NCBI GenBank assembly: GCA_903863935.1
Contig: CAIPDV010000080.1
Coordinates: 124,001 to 188,000 of the forward strand
Source of the DNA: an uncultured Bacteroidota bacterium
Lineage (GTDB): Bacteria; Bacteroidota; Bacteroidia; JABEUT01
Reading direction: 5' to 3'
DNA length: 64,000 nucleotides
The notes beneath the pieces were generated by a model. That model was not told where the DNA came from. It did not search any database and was given only the letters and a program-made list of their open reading frames with translations. Shown here in pieces: positions 32,136 through 41,244 of this stretch (position 1 is its first letter; every line of letters begins with the position of its first letter). The translations under genes and the position numbers were made by a program.

Positions 32136-34187
32136 ATGCAGCTTAAAATTCTAATGCTTGAGGATTCGCGCCATGAAGCTGAGTTTATCGAAAAGGTACT
32201 CCGCAAGGAGAAGATAGACTTTATCAGCAAGCGCGTGGAGTTTGCAGACAGTTATGTTAATACAAGGATCATTGACAATGATGTGGTAAATGCCCAAAGT
32301 ATTTTTCAACAAGTAACCGAACGAAAAAAGGCAGAAGACACTTTAATGCAACATGAGGCCTATTACAGGGCTTTGGTTGAGCATGGCAGTTATCTTAAAA
32401 CCCTTATTTCGGCGGAAGGTCGCCTTACGTATGTAAGCCCCTCTGTAACAAAAATTCTTGGGTTTATTCAGGATGAGTTTATAGGGCAATCACTTTATGA
32501 AATAATTCATATTGATGAAGTGCATAAAATGAATGAAATGATGTGCCAGTTGATAAAAACACCCGGAAAATCATTTTATCTGCAATTGCGTGTAAGGCAT
32601 AAAAATAACAGCTATCGCTGGTGCGAAGGCACAATCACTAATTTGTTGAACGATTCGCATGTAAATGCCCTGGTATTGAACCTGCGTGATATTTCGGAAA
32701 AAAATAAAACCGAAGATACTTTACGCGACAGTGAACAGTTTCACCGGGTAATTACCAACATTTCTACTATTGGCATTGCCTGGGCTACAATTGATAAAAA
32801 AATTGTGAATGCCAACAATAGTATGTGCGAAATGCTGGGATATACAAATGAAGAAATTAAAGGACTGTCATTTGAATATCTTACCCATCCGGCCGATGTT
32901 ATGATTGATAAGGTTCAGATTGAAAGGATGATCAATGGAGAAATAGAAGGGTATAGAGTTGAAAAAAGATACGTGACCAAAAACAAACGCATAATCTGGG
33001 TCAACTTGAATATTTCCTGCTCACGCGACCAGCTTGGTAAAATACAGTACCTGATTGGTATTACCGAGGATATTACATCCAGAAAACAAACCGAGGAAGC
33101 ACTCTTGAAATCGGAAGCTAACCTGCGCACTATTCTGGATAATATTGAAATATCCTACATCCTGCTCGATAGGGAATTAAAAATTGTTTCCTTTAATAAT
33201 TATGCCGCCAGAGAATTTATGGAAACTCTTGGAAAGCCATTGAAGGAAGGGGATTTTATTGGAGATTTTTTACTCGATACTCCACGAGAAGCCACACTGG
33301 AAATGTACCGCAGAGTTATAAATGGCCAGTATTTACAGAATGAAGGAAGCTATCTGAAAAATGATGGAACAATTGGCTGGCATTCCAGGAAATTGTCGCC
33401 CGTAAAAGACAGTAACAAGGCAATAGTAGGTATGGTAGTTAGCATGCGCGATATTACTTCCTCGAAACTGGCAGAACTGGAACGCGAAAAAATGACTACA
33501 GATATTGTTGAACGAAATAAAGACCTTGAACAATTCGCCTACATTGTATCGCATAATTTACGTGCTCCTGTTGCCAATATCATAGCACTAAGCGATACCA
33601 TTTCAAACTATTCACTAACTGAAAATGAAAGAAACGAAATGCTTGAAGGCCTATCGGGCAGTGTTCAAAAGCTCGACGGTGTTATAATGGATTTAAACCA
33701 GATATTGCATACAAAGCGCCAATTAAACCAGCAAAAGGAAAAAGTTAATTTATCTAATCTTATTAATGAAATAAAAGTTCAGCTCCGCCCCCTCGTTAAA
33801 AAGCAAAACGTTAAGATTATTACAAACTTTAATTCGTTAGATTCAATTTTTACAATCAAAAGCTACCTCTACAGTATTTTTTATAACCTGATTTCAAACA
33901 GCATAAAATTTCAAAAACCCGGTGTTACACCGGTTATTGAAATAACAGCTAAAAAACCGGGAGACAAAATAGTTATAACCTTTAGAGATAATGGTTTAGG
34001 TATTGATCTTTCAAAACACCGGGATCATTTATTCGGTTTATATAAACGTTTTCACAATCACGTTGAGGGAAAAGGAATTGGATTATATATGTGTAAAGTA
34101 CAGGTAGAAGCACTTGAAGGAAAGATCAACATTAAAAGCAAACCAAATGAAGGCACAACAATTAGCATTGAATTCGCTTCCCATTAA
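32136..34187 (+). CDS. multi-PAS sensor histidine kinase with receiver remnant
   Basis: A 683-residue cytoplasmic kinase with no TM helices. Residues 1-37 (KILMLEDSRHEAEFIEKVLRKEKIDF) are the first strand, helix and second strand of a receiver, which then breaks off before the phosphoacceptor Asp. Three PAS/PAC units follow (about 72-190, 200-315, 325-442). The dimerisation helix has phosphorylatable His473 (VSHNLRAPV), then the HATPase with N588, DNGLGI (618-623) and GKGIGLYMC (645-653). The response regulator starts 1 base after its stop, so they form a two-component pair. The signal is unknown. Confidence 0.9.
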   Translation: MQLKILMLEDSRHEAEFIEKVLRKEKIDFISKRVEFADSYVNTRIIDNDVVNAQSIFQQVTERKKAEDTLMQHEAYYRALVEHGSYLKTLISAEGRLTYVSPSVTKILGFIQDEFIGQSLYEIIHIDEVHKMNEMMCQLIKTPGKSFYLQLRVRHKNNSYRWCEGTITNLLNDSHVNALVLNLRDISEKNKTEDTLRDSEQFHRVITNISTIGIAWATIDKKIVNANNSMCEMLGYTNEEIKGLSFEYLTHPADVMIDKVQIERMINGEIEGYRVEKRYVTKNKRIIWVNLNISCSRDQLGKIQYLIGITEDITSRKQTEEALLKSEANLRTILDNIEISYILLDRELKIVSFNNYAAREFMETLGKPLKEGDFIGDFLLDTPREATLEMYRRVINGQYLQNEGSYLKNDGTIGWHSRKLSPVKDSNKAIVGMVVSMRDITSSKLAELEREKMTTDIVERNKDLEQFAYIVSHNLRAPVANIIALSDTISNYSLTENERNEMLEGLSGSVQKLDGVIMDLNQILHTKRQLNQQKEKVNLSNLINEIKVQLRPLVKKQNVKIITNFNSLDSIFTIKSYLYSIFYNLISNSIKFQKPGVTPVIEITAKKPGDKIVITFRDNGLGIDLSKHRDHLFGLYKRFHNHVEGKGIGLYMCKVQVEALEGKINIKSKPNEGTTISIEFASH

Positions 34188-34188
34188 T

Positions 34189-34647
34189 ATGTTAACCATG
34201 GAAGCAAAAACCAATAACTTTCAATTTGTAGTTATTGATGATGACACTATAAACAACATGGTTTGTAAGGCCGCCATAAAAGCAGCCACAGGCGGAATGA
34301 CAGCATCTTGTTTTAATAACCCGGTTGAAGCATTATCCTATTTTGAAAATGAATTCGGTACTGTTCAAAAAGCAGGGGTTACGGTAGTTTTATTAGATAT
34401 AAATATGCCGGAAATGAATGGATGGGAGTGGCTTGAAAAATATAGTATGTTGCCCCAAAAGGTTAAAGAACATGTTATAATTTATATTCTTTCGTCATCC
34501 GTTAATCCAACCGATATTGATCATGCCCGTTCAAATGATCTTGTGAAAGACTACCTTATTAAACCATTATCCAAGGCCAAAGTTCTTAATCTGATTGAAG
34601 AAACAAACTCGACAGGAATTGCACAACTAAATAAAATACTTACTTAA
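34189..34647 (+). CDS. single-domain response regulator
   Basis: A 152-residue CheY-like receiver. Acidic pocket VVIDDDTIN, phosphoacceptor Asp in VVLLDINMPEMNGWEWL, the switch Ser in IYILSSSVNP and the conserved Lys in YLIKPLSKAK are all present. It has no output domain, so it probably signals by protein contact or passes phosphate on. Start 34189 (MLTMEAK) follows the kinase stop by 1 base; the alternative is ATG 34198. It is the likely partner of the histidine kinase. Confidence 0.92.
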   Translation: MLTMEAKTNNFQFVVIDDDTINNMVCKAAIKAATGGMTASCFNNPVEALSYFENEFGTVQKAGVTVVLLDINMPEMNGWEWLEKYSMLPQKVKEHVIIYILSSSVNPTDIDHARSNDLVKDYLIKPLSKAKVLNLIEETNSTGIAQLNKILT

Positions 34648-34680
34648 CAATAGAAACCTATTTAACTTAACAGGCCGAAA

Positions 34681-34786
34681 CCTCGTTCGTAAAAAAACAC
34701 ACACATAACAGGTCGCGAACAGAGGTAATACAGAGGATGGAGGGAGGAAGCAAGTTCCTCCCGCCCACCCTCCTCGTTAAAGGAAG
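34681..34786 (-). ncRNA. candidate structured small RNA
   Basis: This non-coding stretch is far richer in G+C than its surroundings and rich in hairpins. These are GGGAGGAA-GCAAG-TTCCTCCC (about 34742-34762), an imperfect stem CCTCGTTCG...CGAACAGAGG (34681-34724) and CTCG...CGAG (34774-34790). A minus-strand -7 box TATATTTG (34792-34799) would start a transcript near 34786 running leftward; a run of seven T at 34697-34691 lies inside the last stem's loop. I cannot match it to SRP RNA, 6S, tmRNA or RNase P. Ends and strand are inferred. The rest of 34648-34999 is AT-rich with nothing recognised. Confidence 0.45.
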
Positions 34787-34791
34787 CGAGC

Positions 34792-34799
34792 CAAATATA
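34792..34799 (-). promoter_or_regulatory. -7 box of the candidate small RNA
   Basis: TATATTTG on the minus strand, a perfect TAnnTTTG, placed directly upstream of the GC-rich structured element and pointing into it. Confidence 0.55.
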
Positions 34800-34999
34800 G
34801 TGCTTTTTGTAAATTACTTGCATGATTTGGCTTAAAAAGCTGCTGATTTTGTACAAATCAGTCTGAAAATCTATTATTTTTCATATCTTGCAATTCAAAA
34901 GGATTGGGTGCGAAAACTCCCCTGTCTTCTATAATTTATAACTTTCATATCTTGCGTTTTTTTCATTAACCCCCTACAGAGGCAAATTAGTTTAAGAAG

Positions 35000-35563
35000 T
35001 TGGAGTATTTTCAAAATATAAGGAAACGAGTAGGAGAATATTATTTACTCAAACAACATTCCCGTTATACCAGGACCCGTACTATCATGAATCTTGACCG
35101 TGCTATCAATATTGGCATTTTATATTGCGGTGATAATCCGGATGAGGTAGAATTCATTAAAAACTATGTTCAAACCTTGCGCAACCTTGGCAAACAGGTA
35201 AAATCGCTGGGGTTCATTCATGTTAAAGAACTTCCATTGGGACTTAATGGTTCAATGATGCATCAGTATTATGCCCTTAAAGAATTGAACTGGTATTATA
35301 AACCTTCTTCACAATTTATTGATAACTTTGTAAATGACGAGTTTGATATACTAATGGATTTTGGAATTCCAAGCCAATTACCTATTAAGTTTATCAGTTC
35401 AATGTCGAATGCAAAATGCAAAGTGGGACGATTCGAACAAAAATATGTAGACTTTTATGATGTTATGATTGAATCGGATGAAAATAAGAATCTTGAATAT
35501 GTTGTTAAAACAACTCATGATTATATGACAGTATTAAATAAGAAAGCGATAGATATTATTTAG
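35000..35563 (+). CDS. DUF6913 family protein
   Basis: A 187-residue protein I match by pattern to DUF6913, a family found in Bacteroidota. Residues 1-30 are a basic helix, followed by AINIGILYCGDNPDEVEFIKNYVQTLRNLGKQVKSLGFI, an alpha/beta core, and a C-terminal segment ending YMTVLNKKAID. No ATG gives the complete N-terminus, so the start is probably TTG at 35000. The function is unknown. It is the first gene of a rightward run with a 382-residue unknown protein and queE, with gaps of 4-5 bases. Confidence 0.72.
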   Translation: MEYFQNIRKRVGEYYLLKQHSRYTRTRTIMNLDRAINIGILYCGDNPDEVEFIKNYVQTLRNLGKQVKSLGFIHVKELPLGLNGSMMHQYYALKELNWYYKPSSQFIDNFVNDEFDILMDFGIPSQLPIKFISSMSNAKCKVGRFEQKYVDFYDVMIESDENKNLEYVVKTTHDYMTVLNKKAIDII

Positions 35564-35567
35564 TTTT

Positions 35568-36716
35568 ATGGAAAACAAGGAAAATCTTCCTGCTCACTTA
35601 AAACAGGAGGTGGATGAAGCACAAAAAGAAGCGATTGCCCGCATGGAGATCGAGTATGACCTCCGTAACGAAACCAGATACAAAGAATTTTTTTCCGGCT
35701 ATCATCCGGATGATGTAGAGGAATTTATAAAGGCGTATTCAGGCCGTAAAATTACCTGGATAAACTGGGGCAAGTTTTATTATGAACATAATGAAGACCA
35801 TCAGTTGCGTTTTTATAACCAGGCACAAATGTGCTTATGGCAAATTCAGCAAAAAAAACTTTTTAATCTGCAATGCCAGTGGCGGGCCGAAAAAATTAAA
35901 ATACCCGGAATACTCACCACTATTGATTTCAGGTATTGGGAATATAATATCAAACAATGTACATTCATTCCACCGATTACTCAGTGGGAGTTTGAATTGT
36001 ATATGGAATATCTGCAAAGCGAAGAGGTGGAGATCGATCCGGCTGAAGCAGATTTTGAATTCGAGTGGCAGGATTTTGTGCGGTATTCCGAAGACTATAA
36101 TTCGGTTAATGAAGACAGTGAACTAATAATCCCATTGTGGTATCAGTTTTATGATAACCGAATGGGAACTGATACACTTATGGCCCTGTCTGATAAAAGA
36201 GGAGACAAAGAAAGCAAGTACCTTAAAACATATTACGAGCATATAAACAGAGCGATGCCGGATGAAAAATCAGATATATTGAAAGCTGAAAAAAAAGACA
36301 CCGATTACCTTTCAGTTTATAATCAGGGCGTAATTGAAAAGTTTGTGCGTACATATGAGGATAAAGAGATATTAAAGTATTTTTTATCGTATGAAAAGAG
36401 CCACAAACCAATGGAGTTTGCTGATGAACTGGCCGAAATGGCATTTAAAGAATTACGTGAACTGAGCGAAGAAGTACCCATTAAATCTTCACCCGACTGG
36501 CGAGAAGCATTGATTGATGCCTGGGAAAACTACAGGCGTAAACAAATTCTTAAACTTCTGCCACTTGTGTATGAAGATTATTTGCAAAAACAGGAACTCG
36601 GAATTTCATACCAGGCCGACGAAACCAAGGAAATAAGCCAGGAGGTTGAAGAATGGAGAACGGCTATTACTAAAGGCCGTGAATTATTAATGGAACCACC
36701 TGATTTTAATTTTTAA
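35568..36716 (+). CDS. hypothetical protein, 382 residues
   Basis: I do not recognise this protein. It is soluble, acidic and unusually rich in Trp, Tyr and Glu (VRYSEDYNSVNEDSELIIPLWYQFYD). Helices dominate, and there is no signal peptide or TM helix. It lies 4 bases after DUF6913 and 5 bases before queE, so it is translated with them. The fold may be an alpha-helical repeat, but no motif supports a catalytic role. Confidence 0.75.
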   Translation: MENKENLPAHLKQEVDEAQKEAIARMEIEYDLRNETRYKEFFSGYHPDDVEEFIKAYSGRKITWINWGKFYYEHNEDHQLRFYNQAQMCLWQIQQKKLFNLQCQWRAEKIKIPGILTTIDFRYWEYNIKQCTFIPPITQWEFELYMEYLQSEEVEIDPAEADFEFEWQDFVRYSEDYNSVNEDSELIIPLWYQFYDNRMGTDTLMALSDKRGDKESKYLKTYYEHINRAMPDEKSDILKAEKKDTDYLSVYNQGVIEKFVRTYEDKEILKYFLSYEKSHKPMEFADELAEMAFKELRELSEEVPIKSSPDWREALIDAWENYRRKQILKLLPLVYEDYLQKQELGISYQADETKEISQEVEEWRTAITKGRELLMEPPDFNF

Positions 36717-36721
36717 AAAAA

Positions 36722-37345
36722 GTGATACCGGAAACAAAAATAAGCAGGGATACCCTTCCTGTAATGGAGTGTTTTTACAGTATCCAGGGAGAGGGACTGC
36801 ACACGGGCAAAGCAGCTTATTTCATAAGGCTTGCAGGATGCGATGTAGGATGCCACTGGTGCGACGTTAAAGATAGCTGGGATAAAAACACGCATCCCGA
36901 AAAAAAAATTTCAGATCTTGTAAAGGATGCTAAAAATTCCGGAGCCCCCATTGTTATAATAACCGGGGGCGAACCCACGATGTATGATTTAAGCAAAATT
37001 ACTGAAGATTTAAAAAATGAGAAATTGGCTGTACACCTTGAAACTTCGGGTGCTTATCCAATATCAGGAACTTTTGACTGGATATGCTTATCGCCAAAAA
37101 AAACAAAAGCCCCATTGGCCGAAAGCCTATTGATGGCTGATGAATTGAAGGTTGTTATTTATAATAAAGATGATTTTAATTGGGCTGAAAAAAATGCCTC
37201 AGGAATAAAAATGAATTGTAAACTTTTTTTGCAGCCTGAATGGAGTAAAGCTTCTGATGTAATGCCCTGGATTACAGATTATATAAAAACAAATCCAGCA
37301 TGGAGGGTTTCGCTGCAAACCCACAAATATTTGAATATCCGTTAA
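36722..37345 (+). CDS. queE: 7-carboxy-7-deazaguanine synthase QueE
   Basis: A 207-residue radical SAM enzyme converting 6-carboxytetrahydropterin to 7-carboxy-7-deazaguanine, the committed ring contraction towards preQ0 and queuosine. The cluster motif is C40-x3-C44-x2-C47 (AGCDVGCHWCD), preceded by CFYSIQGEG and followed by GGEP (about 79-82). The start is probably GTG at 36722, 5 bases after the previous stop. tgt (7894) uses the downstream product preQ1. Confidence 0.94.
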   Translation: MIPETKISRDTLPVMECFYSIQGEGLHTGKAAYFIRLAGCDVGCHWCDVKDSWDKNTHPEKKISDLVKDAKNSGAPIVIITGGEPTMYDLSKITEDLKNEKLAVHLETSGAYPISGTFDWICLSPKKTKAPLAESLLMADELKVVIYNKDDFNWAEKNASGIKMNCKLFLQPEWSKASDVMPWITDYIKTNPAWRVSLQTHKYLNIR

Positions 37346-37385
37346 AAATTAGGGATAATATATACCGTGGATACTAAATAAATAA

Positions 37386-37393
37386 TATATTTG
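37386..37393 (+). promoter_or_regulatory. -7 box of the 667-residue T9SS cargo gene
   Basis: TATATTTG fits TAnnTTTG, 23 bases before the ATG at 37416. Confidence 0.7.
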
Positions 37394-37415
37394 ACCCCAC
37401 TAAACCCAAAAAAAA

Positions 37416-39419
37416 ATGAAAAAACTACTATTAGGCTCTGCCTTCGCACTGGGTGCAATATTCAGTGCCAATGCTCAATTGCCTTATCTGCAAAATTTCG
37501 AAGTATCGAAAACAACCCTTCCGACCAACTGGTCGACAGGCGTTGCCGGAAGTCATCCAAAGAATCCTGGATGGACCTTTAACAACGTGTTCCCTACAAA
37601 GAACAATTCATTGTTCCAACTTTACACTCCAAGCCACACCTATTGTGCGTTTGTAGATGATATCGATTATGATTATACAGGTTCAACATGGGCTAACAAT
37701 TTGCCAACTTTAAACTATGATACCTTGTATACAGGTACATTTGACTGTTCAGCTGCTTCTCACGTATTCCTTTCTTTCGACTACAACTACAACAACTATA
37801 CAGGTGGTGAAAACGCTACTATAGCTGTATCAAAAGATGGTGGTTTAACATGGACCACTGCTGTTACTCTTCCACAAGTTAATGATGTAAGCTGGTACAA
37901 CGGTCAACTTTTTGACCTTTCAGCTTATGCAGGTGGAAATACCAATGTAATGGTTGCTTTCACCTGGGATAATGCAGGTGCTGTTAGCCAAGGTTATTGC
38001 GGATGGGGTATTGCTATTGATAATATCAATATCTATGCTCCTGCCAGTTATGACTTAGCTACAACCAGCCAAAACACTGTACCGTATTTATTGCTACCTT
38101 CTTCCGTAAATACATTTGGCGGAACCATCTTCAATAATGGTTACACTACCATCACTTCCATGAATATGAACTATTCAGTTAATGGCGGACCAGTTCAAAC
38201 CAAAACCATTTCCGGTATTGCAGGTTTCTCCCAGTTAACTTCATATAATTGGAGCATGAGTACACCAACATGGAACCCGGGCGCACCTGGTTTATATACC
38301 ATTAAATATTGGGCAGACAACCTGAACGGTTCAAATGCTGACGGAAACAATGTTAATGATACCTTGGTTAACCAATTTATTGTTACTGACTCTATCCAGG
38401 CTAAACAAGTTCTTTTCGAAGAATTTACTCAAGCTTCATGCGATCCTTGTGCAAATGCAAAAGCGAATGTGGATTCAGTATGTGCCAAGAATGTTCCTGT
38501 GTTGAATTCTGTAAGATACCACGTTAACTGGCCAGGTACCGACTATATGAATAGTGAAATTCAAGTTCCTTTTATCGGAACAAGAGTTAGCTACTATAAT
38601 GTAGGTGGTGTTCCAGACGGAAAATTGGATGGTATGGATATTTACCCAGGTAACGGTTATTTCAACTCAAATGTTGTTCAACCTGAATCACAAGTAGGTT
38701 CTCCTTTCAGAATCAGCATCAACTCCTGCATTTATAACTTAGCATTGGATCAATATAGCATCAGCTTTGATATTAAAGCTTTTGCTGCTTTCAACGCCGG
38801 TTTAAAAGCTCAGACAGTTGTAGTGGTTGACACTATTAATTATTCTGCTAATCAAAGCACTGAAACTATTCCTCAGTACAACTTCCCGCAAGTTGCTGAA
38901 GATATGATTCCAAATGCTGGAGGAACCAATTTGGCTTCCTTCGCACCATTGTCTACCCAAACATTTAATTTGAGCTGGACCAAGAATCACCCATGGGGAT
39001 ATAAACCAAAAACTTATATCTACGATTCTACCAAATGTCATATGACTGTGTTTATTCAGGATAACAATGGAAATCCTTTAATGGGTATCCCTCCTGCTTA
39101 TGTATATCAATCTGCTACCGCACTTGCTAAACAAGTTACCGGTATGGAAGAAATATCACAAGGTGTATTGTTCAACCTGTATCCTAACCCAACCAATGGC
39201 GATGCAAACGTTCAATTCAATTTGGAAAAAGAGCAAAACGTAACAGTTGAGCTTTATAACATGATTGGAGAGAAAGTATACAGCAACAACAACGGTAAAA
39301 CCGCTGCTGGTGCTCATATGATCACCATTGCTGGTAACACTTTACAAAATGGTATCTACATTGTTAAGTTTACTACTGACAATGTAACCACCACCAAGAA
39401 ACTTGTTATTCAGAAATAA
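37416..39419 (+). CDS. T9SS-secreted protein with Omp28-like domain
   Basis: A 667-residue secreted protein. A signal peptide (LLLGSAFALGAIFSANAQ) leads to a jellyroll-like domain (about 20-210, with GWGIAIDNINIYAP), an Ig-like region, an Omp28/thioredoxin-like segment starting at LFEEFTQASCDPCANAKANVD (CDPC where thioredoxins have CxxC), and a type A sorting domain (LYPNPTNGDANVQFNL, NMIGEKVY, GIYIVKFTTDN). It is exported by the type IX system. Codon usage looks biased to abundant codons, suggesting high expression. A strong terminator follows. Confidence 0.85.
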   Translation: MKKLLLGSAFALGAIFSANAQLPYLQNFEVSKTTLPTNWSTGVAGSHPKNPGWTFNNVFPTKNNSLFQLYTPSHTYCAFVDDIDYDYTGSTWANNLPTLNYDTLYTGTFDCSAASHVFLSFDYNYNNYTGGENATIAVSKDGGLTWTTAVTLPQVNDVSWYNGQLFDLSAYAGGNTNVMVAFTWDNAGAVSQGYCGWGIAIDNINIYAPASYDLATTSQNTVPYLLLPSSVNTFGGTIFNNGYTTITSMNMNYSVNGGPVQTKTISGIAGFSQLTSYNWSMSTPTWNPGAPGLYTIKYWADNLNGSNADGNNVNDTLVNQFIVTDSIQAKQVLFEEFTQASCDPCANAKANVDSVCAKNVPVLNSVRYHVNWPGTDYMNSEIQVPFIGTRVSYYNVGGVPDGKLDGMDIYPGNGYFNSNVVQPESQVGSPFRISINSCIYNLALDQYSISFDIKAFAAFNAGLKAQTVVVVDTINYSANQSTETIPQYNFPQVAEDMIPNAGGTNLASFAPLSTQTFNLSWTKNHPWGYKPKTYIYDSTKCHMTVFIQDNNGNPLMGIPPAYVYQSATALAKQVTGMEEISQGVLFNLYPNPTNGDANVQFNLEKEQNVTVELYNMIGEKVYSNNNGKTAAGAHMITIAGNTLQNGIYIVKFTTDNVTTTKKLVIQK

Positions 39420-39440
39420 TTAGTTTCAGACTTATAAAAA

Positions 39441-39471
39441 AAGCCCTGACTATAAACGTCAGGGCTTTTTT
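39441..39471 (+). terminator. intrinsic terminator
   Basis: AAGCCCTGAC-TATAAAC-GTCAGGGCTT is followed by a T run, 21 bases after the stop at 39419. Confidence 0.9.
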
Positions 39472-39511
39472 ATTTATGTCCTGTTTCTGTTCTATATTCC
39501 TAAAAAAGAAT

Positions 39512-39519
39512 TATATTTG
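39512..39519 (+). promoter_or_regulatory. -7 box of T9SS cargo A
   Basis: TATATTTG fits TAnnTTTG, 22 bases before the ATG at 39541. In-frame TTG codons upstream of 39541 overlap it and are not used. Confidence 0.7.
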
Positions 39520-39540
39520 CATTACTTATATACACCTATC

Positions 39541-40287
39541 ATGAAAAAAATAACTCTTTTAGTAATGTTCGCAGTTGCGGCATTTTCTTTTTCAAATGCC
39601 CAAGGCCTTGAAATTATTGGTCAAAATGGAAATCATTCTTTAAATGATTCAACCGTAATGTACTGGGGTAATCCAACCAATGAAATGGTTTCCATTCTTT
39701 GGGTTATTAACACCGGAGCTACCGCTGATACAGTAAAAGTGAAAAGATGTTACATCTCTGTACTTGGCAACACTACTAATGCTATTTGCTGGGCCGGATT
39801 ATGTTATGACTCAACTCATAATTTTTCTGACCTTACTTACATTATAGGCCCGGGTGATACCGCTAAGCTGGCTAATCAATTCAATGGCGACTATTATCCT
39901 AACGGACAAATTGGAACCAGCCGTATTCAATATACCTTTTTTGATATCGGAAGACCTTCCACAATTTCTGATACCGTTTATGTTGATTACATAACCACCC
40001 CAACCGGTATTCCAACCGAAACCGCTAAAGCAATTAATTTTTCTGCACCTTATCCAAACCCATCTAATAGCACTGTAAACTTCAGCTACAGCCTTGCAAG
40101 CGGAGTTTCTACTGCCAGCATGAAAATATTCAATTTGCTTGGCGAGTGCATTCAAACATTACCTTTAAACACAAACAAAACAAAGACTGCTTTAAATGTT
40201 CAGTCTATCCCATCCGGAATTTATGTTTGCGAAATTGAAGCCAATGGTTGCAAACCAGCCTACCAAAAGATGATTGTTTCTCATTAA
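39541..40287 (+). CDS. T9SS-secreted protein, tandem paralogue A
   Basis: A 248-residue secreted protein: signal peptide (ITLLVMFAVAAFSFSNAQ), a beta-rich domain (about 20-165, with TNEMVSILWVIN, CWAGLCYDS and GDYYPNGQIG) and a type A sorting domain (APYPNPSNSTVNFSYSL, KIFNLLGECIQ, GIYVCEIEANG). The next gene is a paralogue with the same layout. The last 240 bases of the two genes are nearly identical whereas the N-terminal domains have diverged. Own promoter and terminator flank it. The function is unknown. Confidence 0.85.
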   Translation: MKKITLLVMFAVAAFSFSNAQGLEIIGQNGNHSLNDSTVMYWGNPTNEMVSILWVINTGATADTVKVKRCYISVLGNTTNAICWAGLCYDSTHNFSDLTYIIGPGDTAKLANQFNGDYYPNGQIGTSRIQYTFFDIGRPSTISDTVYVDYITTPTGIPTETAKAINFSAPYPNPSNSTVNFSYSLASGVSTASMKIFNLLGECIQTLPLNTNKTKTALNVQSIPSGIYVCEIEANGCKPAYQKMIVSH

Positions 40288-40309
40288 TTGAGTTTATAAA
40301 GAAATATTA

Positions 40310-40336
40310 AAAAGTCCTGCTTAGCAGGACTTTTTT
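40310..40336 (+). terminator. intrinsic terminator
   Basis: AAAGTCCTGC-TTA-GCAGGACTTT is followed by T residues, 23 bases after cargo A. Confidence 0.88.
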
Positions 40337-40358
40337 ATGTCTGTTAGTTACAATTTCA

Positions 40359-40366
40359 TATATTTG
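40359..40366 (+). promoter_or_regulatory. -7 box of T9SS cargo B
   Basis: TATATTTG fits TAnnTTTG, 20 bases before the ATG at 40387. Confidence 0.7.
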
Positions 40367-40386
40367 TTTAACAGAAATAAAGTATC

Positions 40387-41136
40387 ATGAAAAAAATAAC
40401 GCTTTTAGTTGTTATTGCTTTTGTATCTGTTTCTTTTTCCAAAGGCCAATACATTAAGATTCTACGGGCGGGCGGAAACCATATAATGAATGATTCTATC
40501 GTAGTTTGCACTGGTAAATCCACCAATGAAATGGTTGCTACATTATATGTTATTAATGCTGACACTGGTATAGTAAGACTTTCCGCAAGAAGAAACCCAG
40601 AGCATCTTGTTGGAGGCACGTCCAATTCTTTTTGCTGGGCTGGAAATTGTTATCCTACCACAGTTAATATTTCTACTTCAACTCAGTTTCTCAATCCCGC
40701 TGATACTGCAAGCACTAGATTTCTTGATCCGTTCAAAGGAGATTATTATCCAAACGGAAATTTAGGCAACAGCCTTATCAAATATACTTTTTATGATACC
40801 ACACGAACTTGGGATAGTGCCTCTGTTTATGTTCTATATAAGTCGACAGCTACCACTATTGCTCAATTGGCAGACAGTCAAACTACTTTTTCAGCACCTT
40901 ATCCAAACCCTGCTAACAGCACTGTAAACTTCAACTACAGCCTTGCAAGCGGAGTTTCTACTGCCAGCATGAAAATATTCAATTTGCTTGGCGAATGCAT
41001 TCAGACTCTGCCTTTGAACACTAACAAAACAAAGACTGCTTTAAATGTTCAGTCCATCCCTTCCGGAATTTATGTTTGCGAAATTGAAACCAATGGTTGC
41101 AAACCAGCCTACCAAAAGATGATTGTTTCGCATTAA
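40387..41136 (+). CDS. T9SS-secreted protein, tandem paralogue B
   Basis: A 249-residue paralogue of the preceding gene: signal peptide (ITLLVVIAFVSVSFSKGQ), the same domain pattern (TNEMVATLYVIN, CWAGNCYPT, GDYYPNGNLG) and a type A sorting domain almost identical to that of cargo A (STVNFNYSLASGVSTASMK). The stop context is also shared. The N-terminal domains are only about half identical by eye, so the conserved 3' part has probably been kept alike by recombination or strong constraint. The function is unknown. Confidence 0.85.
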   Translation: MKKITLLVVIAFVSVSFSKGQYIKILRAGGNHIMNDSIVVCTGKSTNEMVATLYVINADTGIVRLSARRNPEHLVGGTSNSFCWAGNCYPTTVNISTSTQFLNPADTASTRFLDPFKGDYYPNGNLGNSLIKYTFYDTTRTWDSASVYVLYKSTATTIAQLADSQTTFSAPYPNPANSTVNFNYSLASGVSTASMKIFNLLGECIQTLPLNTNKTKTALNVQSIPSGIYVCEIETNGCKPAYQKMIVSH

Positions 41137-41211
41137 TTGAACTGACCCTATTTATTTAAAGCTCTGTTAAACAACACGGCTTTTTTCATGTCTTCTTCAT
41201 TCATATTTTCA

Positions 41212-41219
41212 TATATTTG
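41212..41219 (+). promoter_or_regulatory. -7 box of the TlpA-DUF6029-Omp28 cluster
   Basis: TATATTTG fits TAnnTTTG, 25 bases before the ATG at 41245. Confidence 0.7.
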
Positions 41220-41244
41220 AAGCCTAATTAAACAATTCTGCACC

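Noticed and set aside
34723-34740. GGTAATACAGAGGATG looks like the 530-loop region of 16S rRNA
   Set aside because: The match is short and ends at once; surrounding bases do not continue the rRNA, so it is likely coincidence.
34662-34856. Minus-strand 64-codon reading frame over the GC-rich element
   Set aside because: It crosses hairpins and a promoter box, has no recognisable domain, and is better explained as non-coding RNA.
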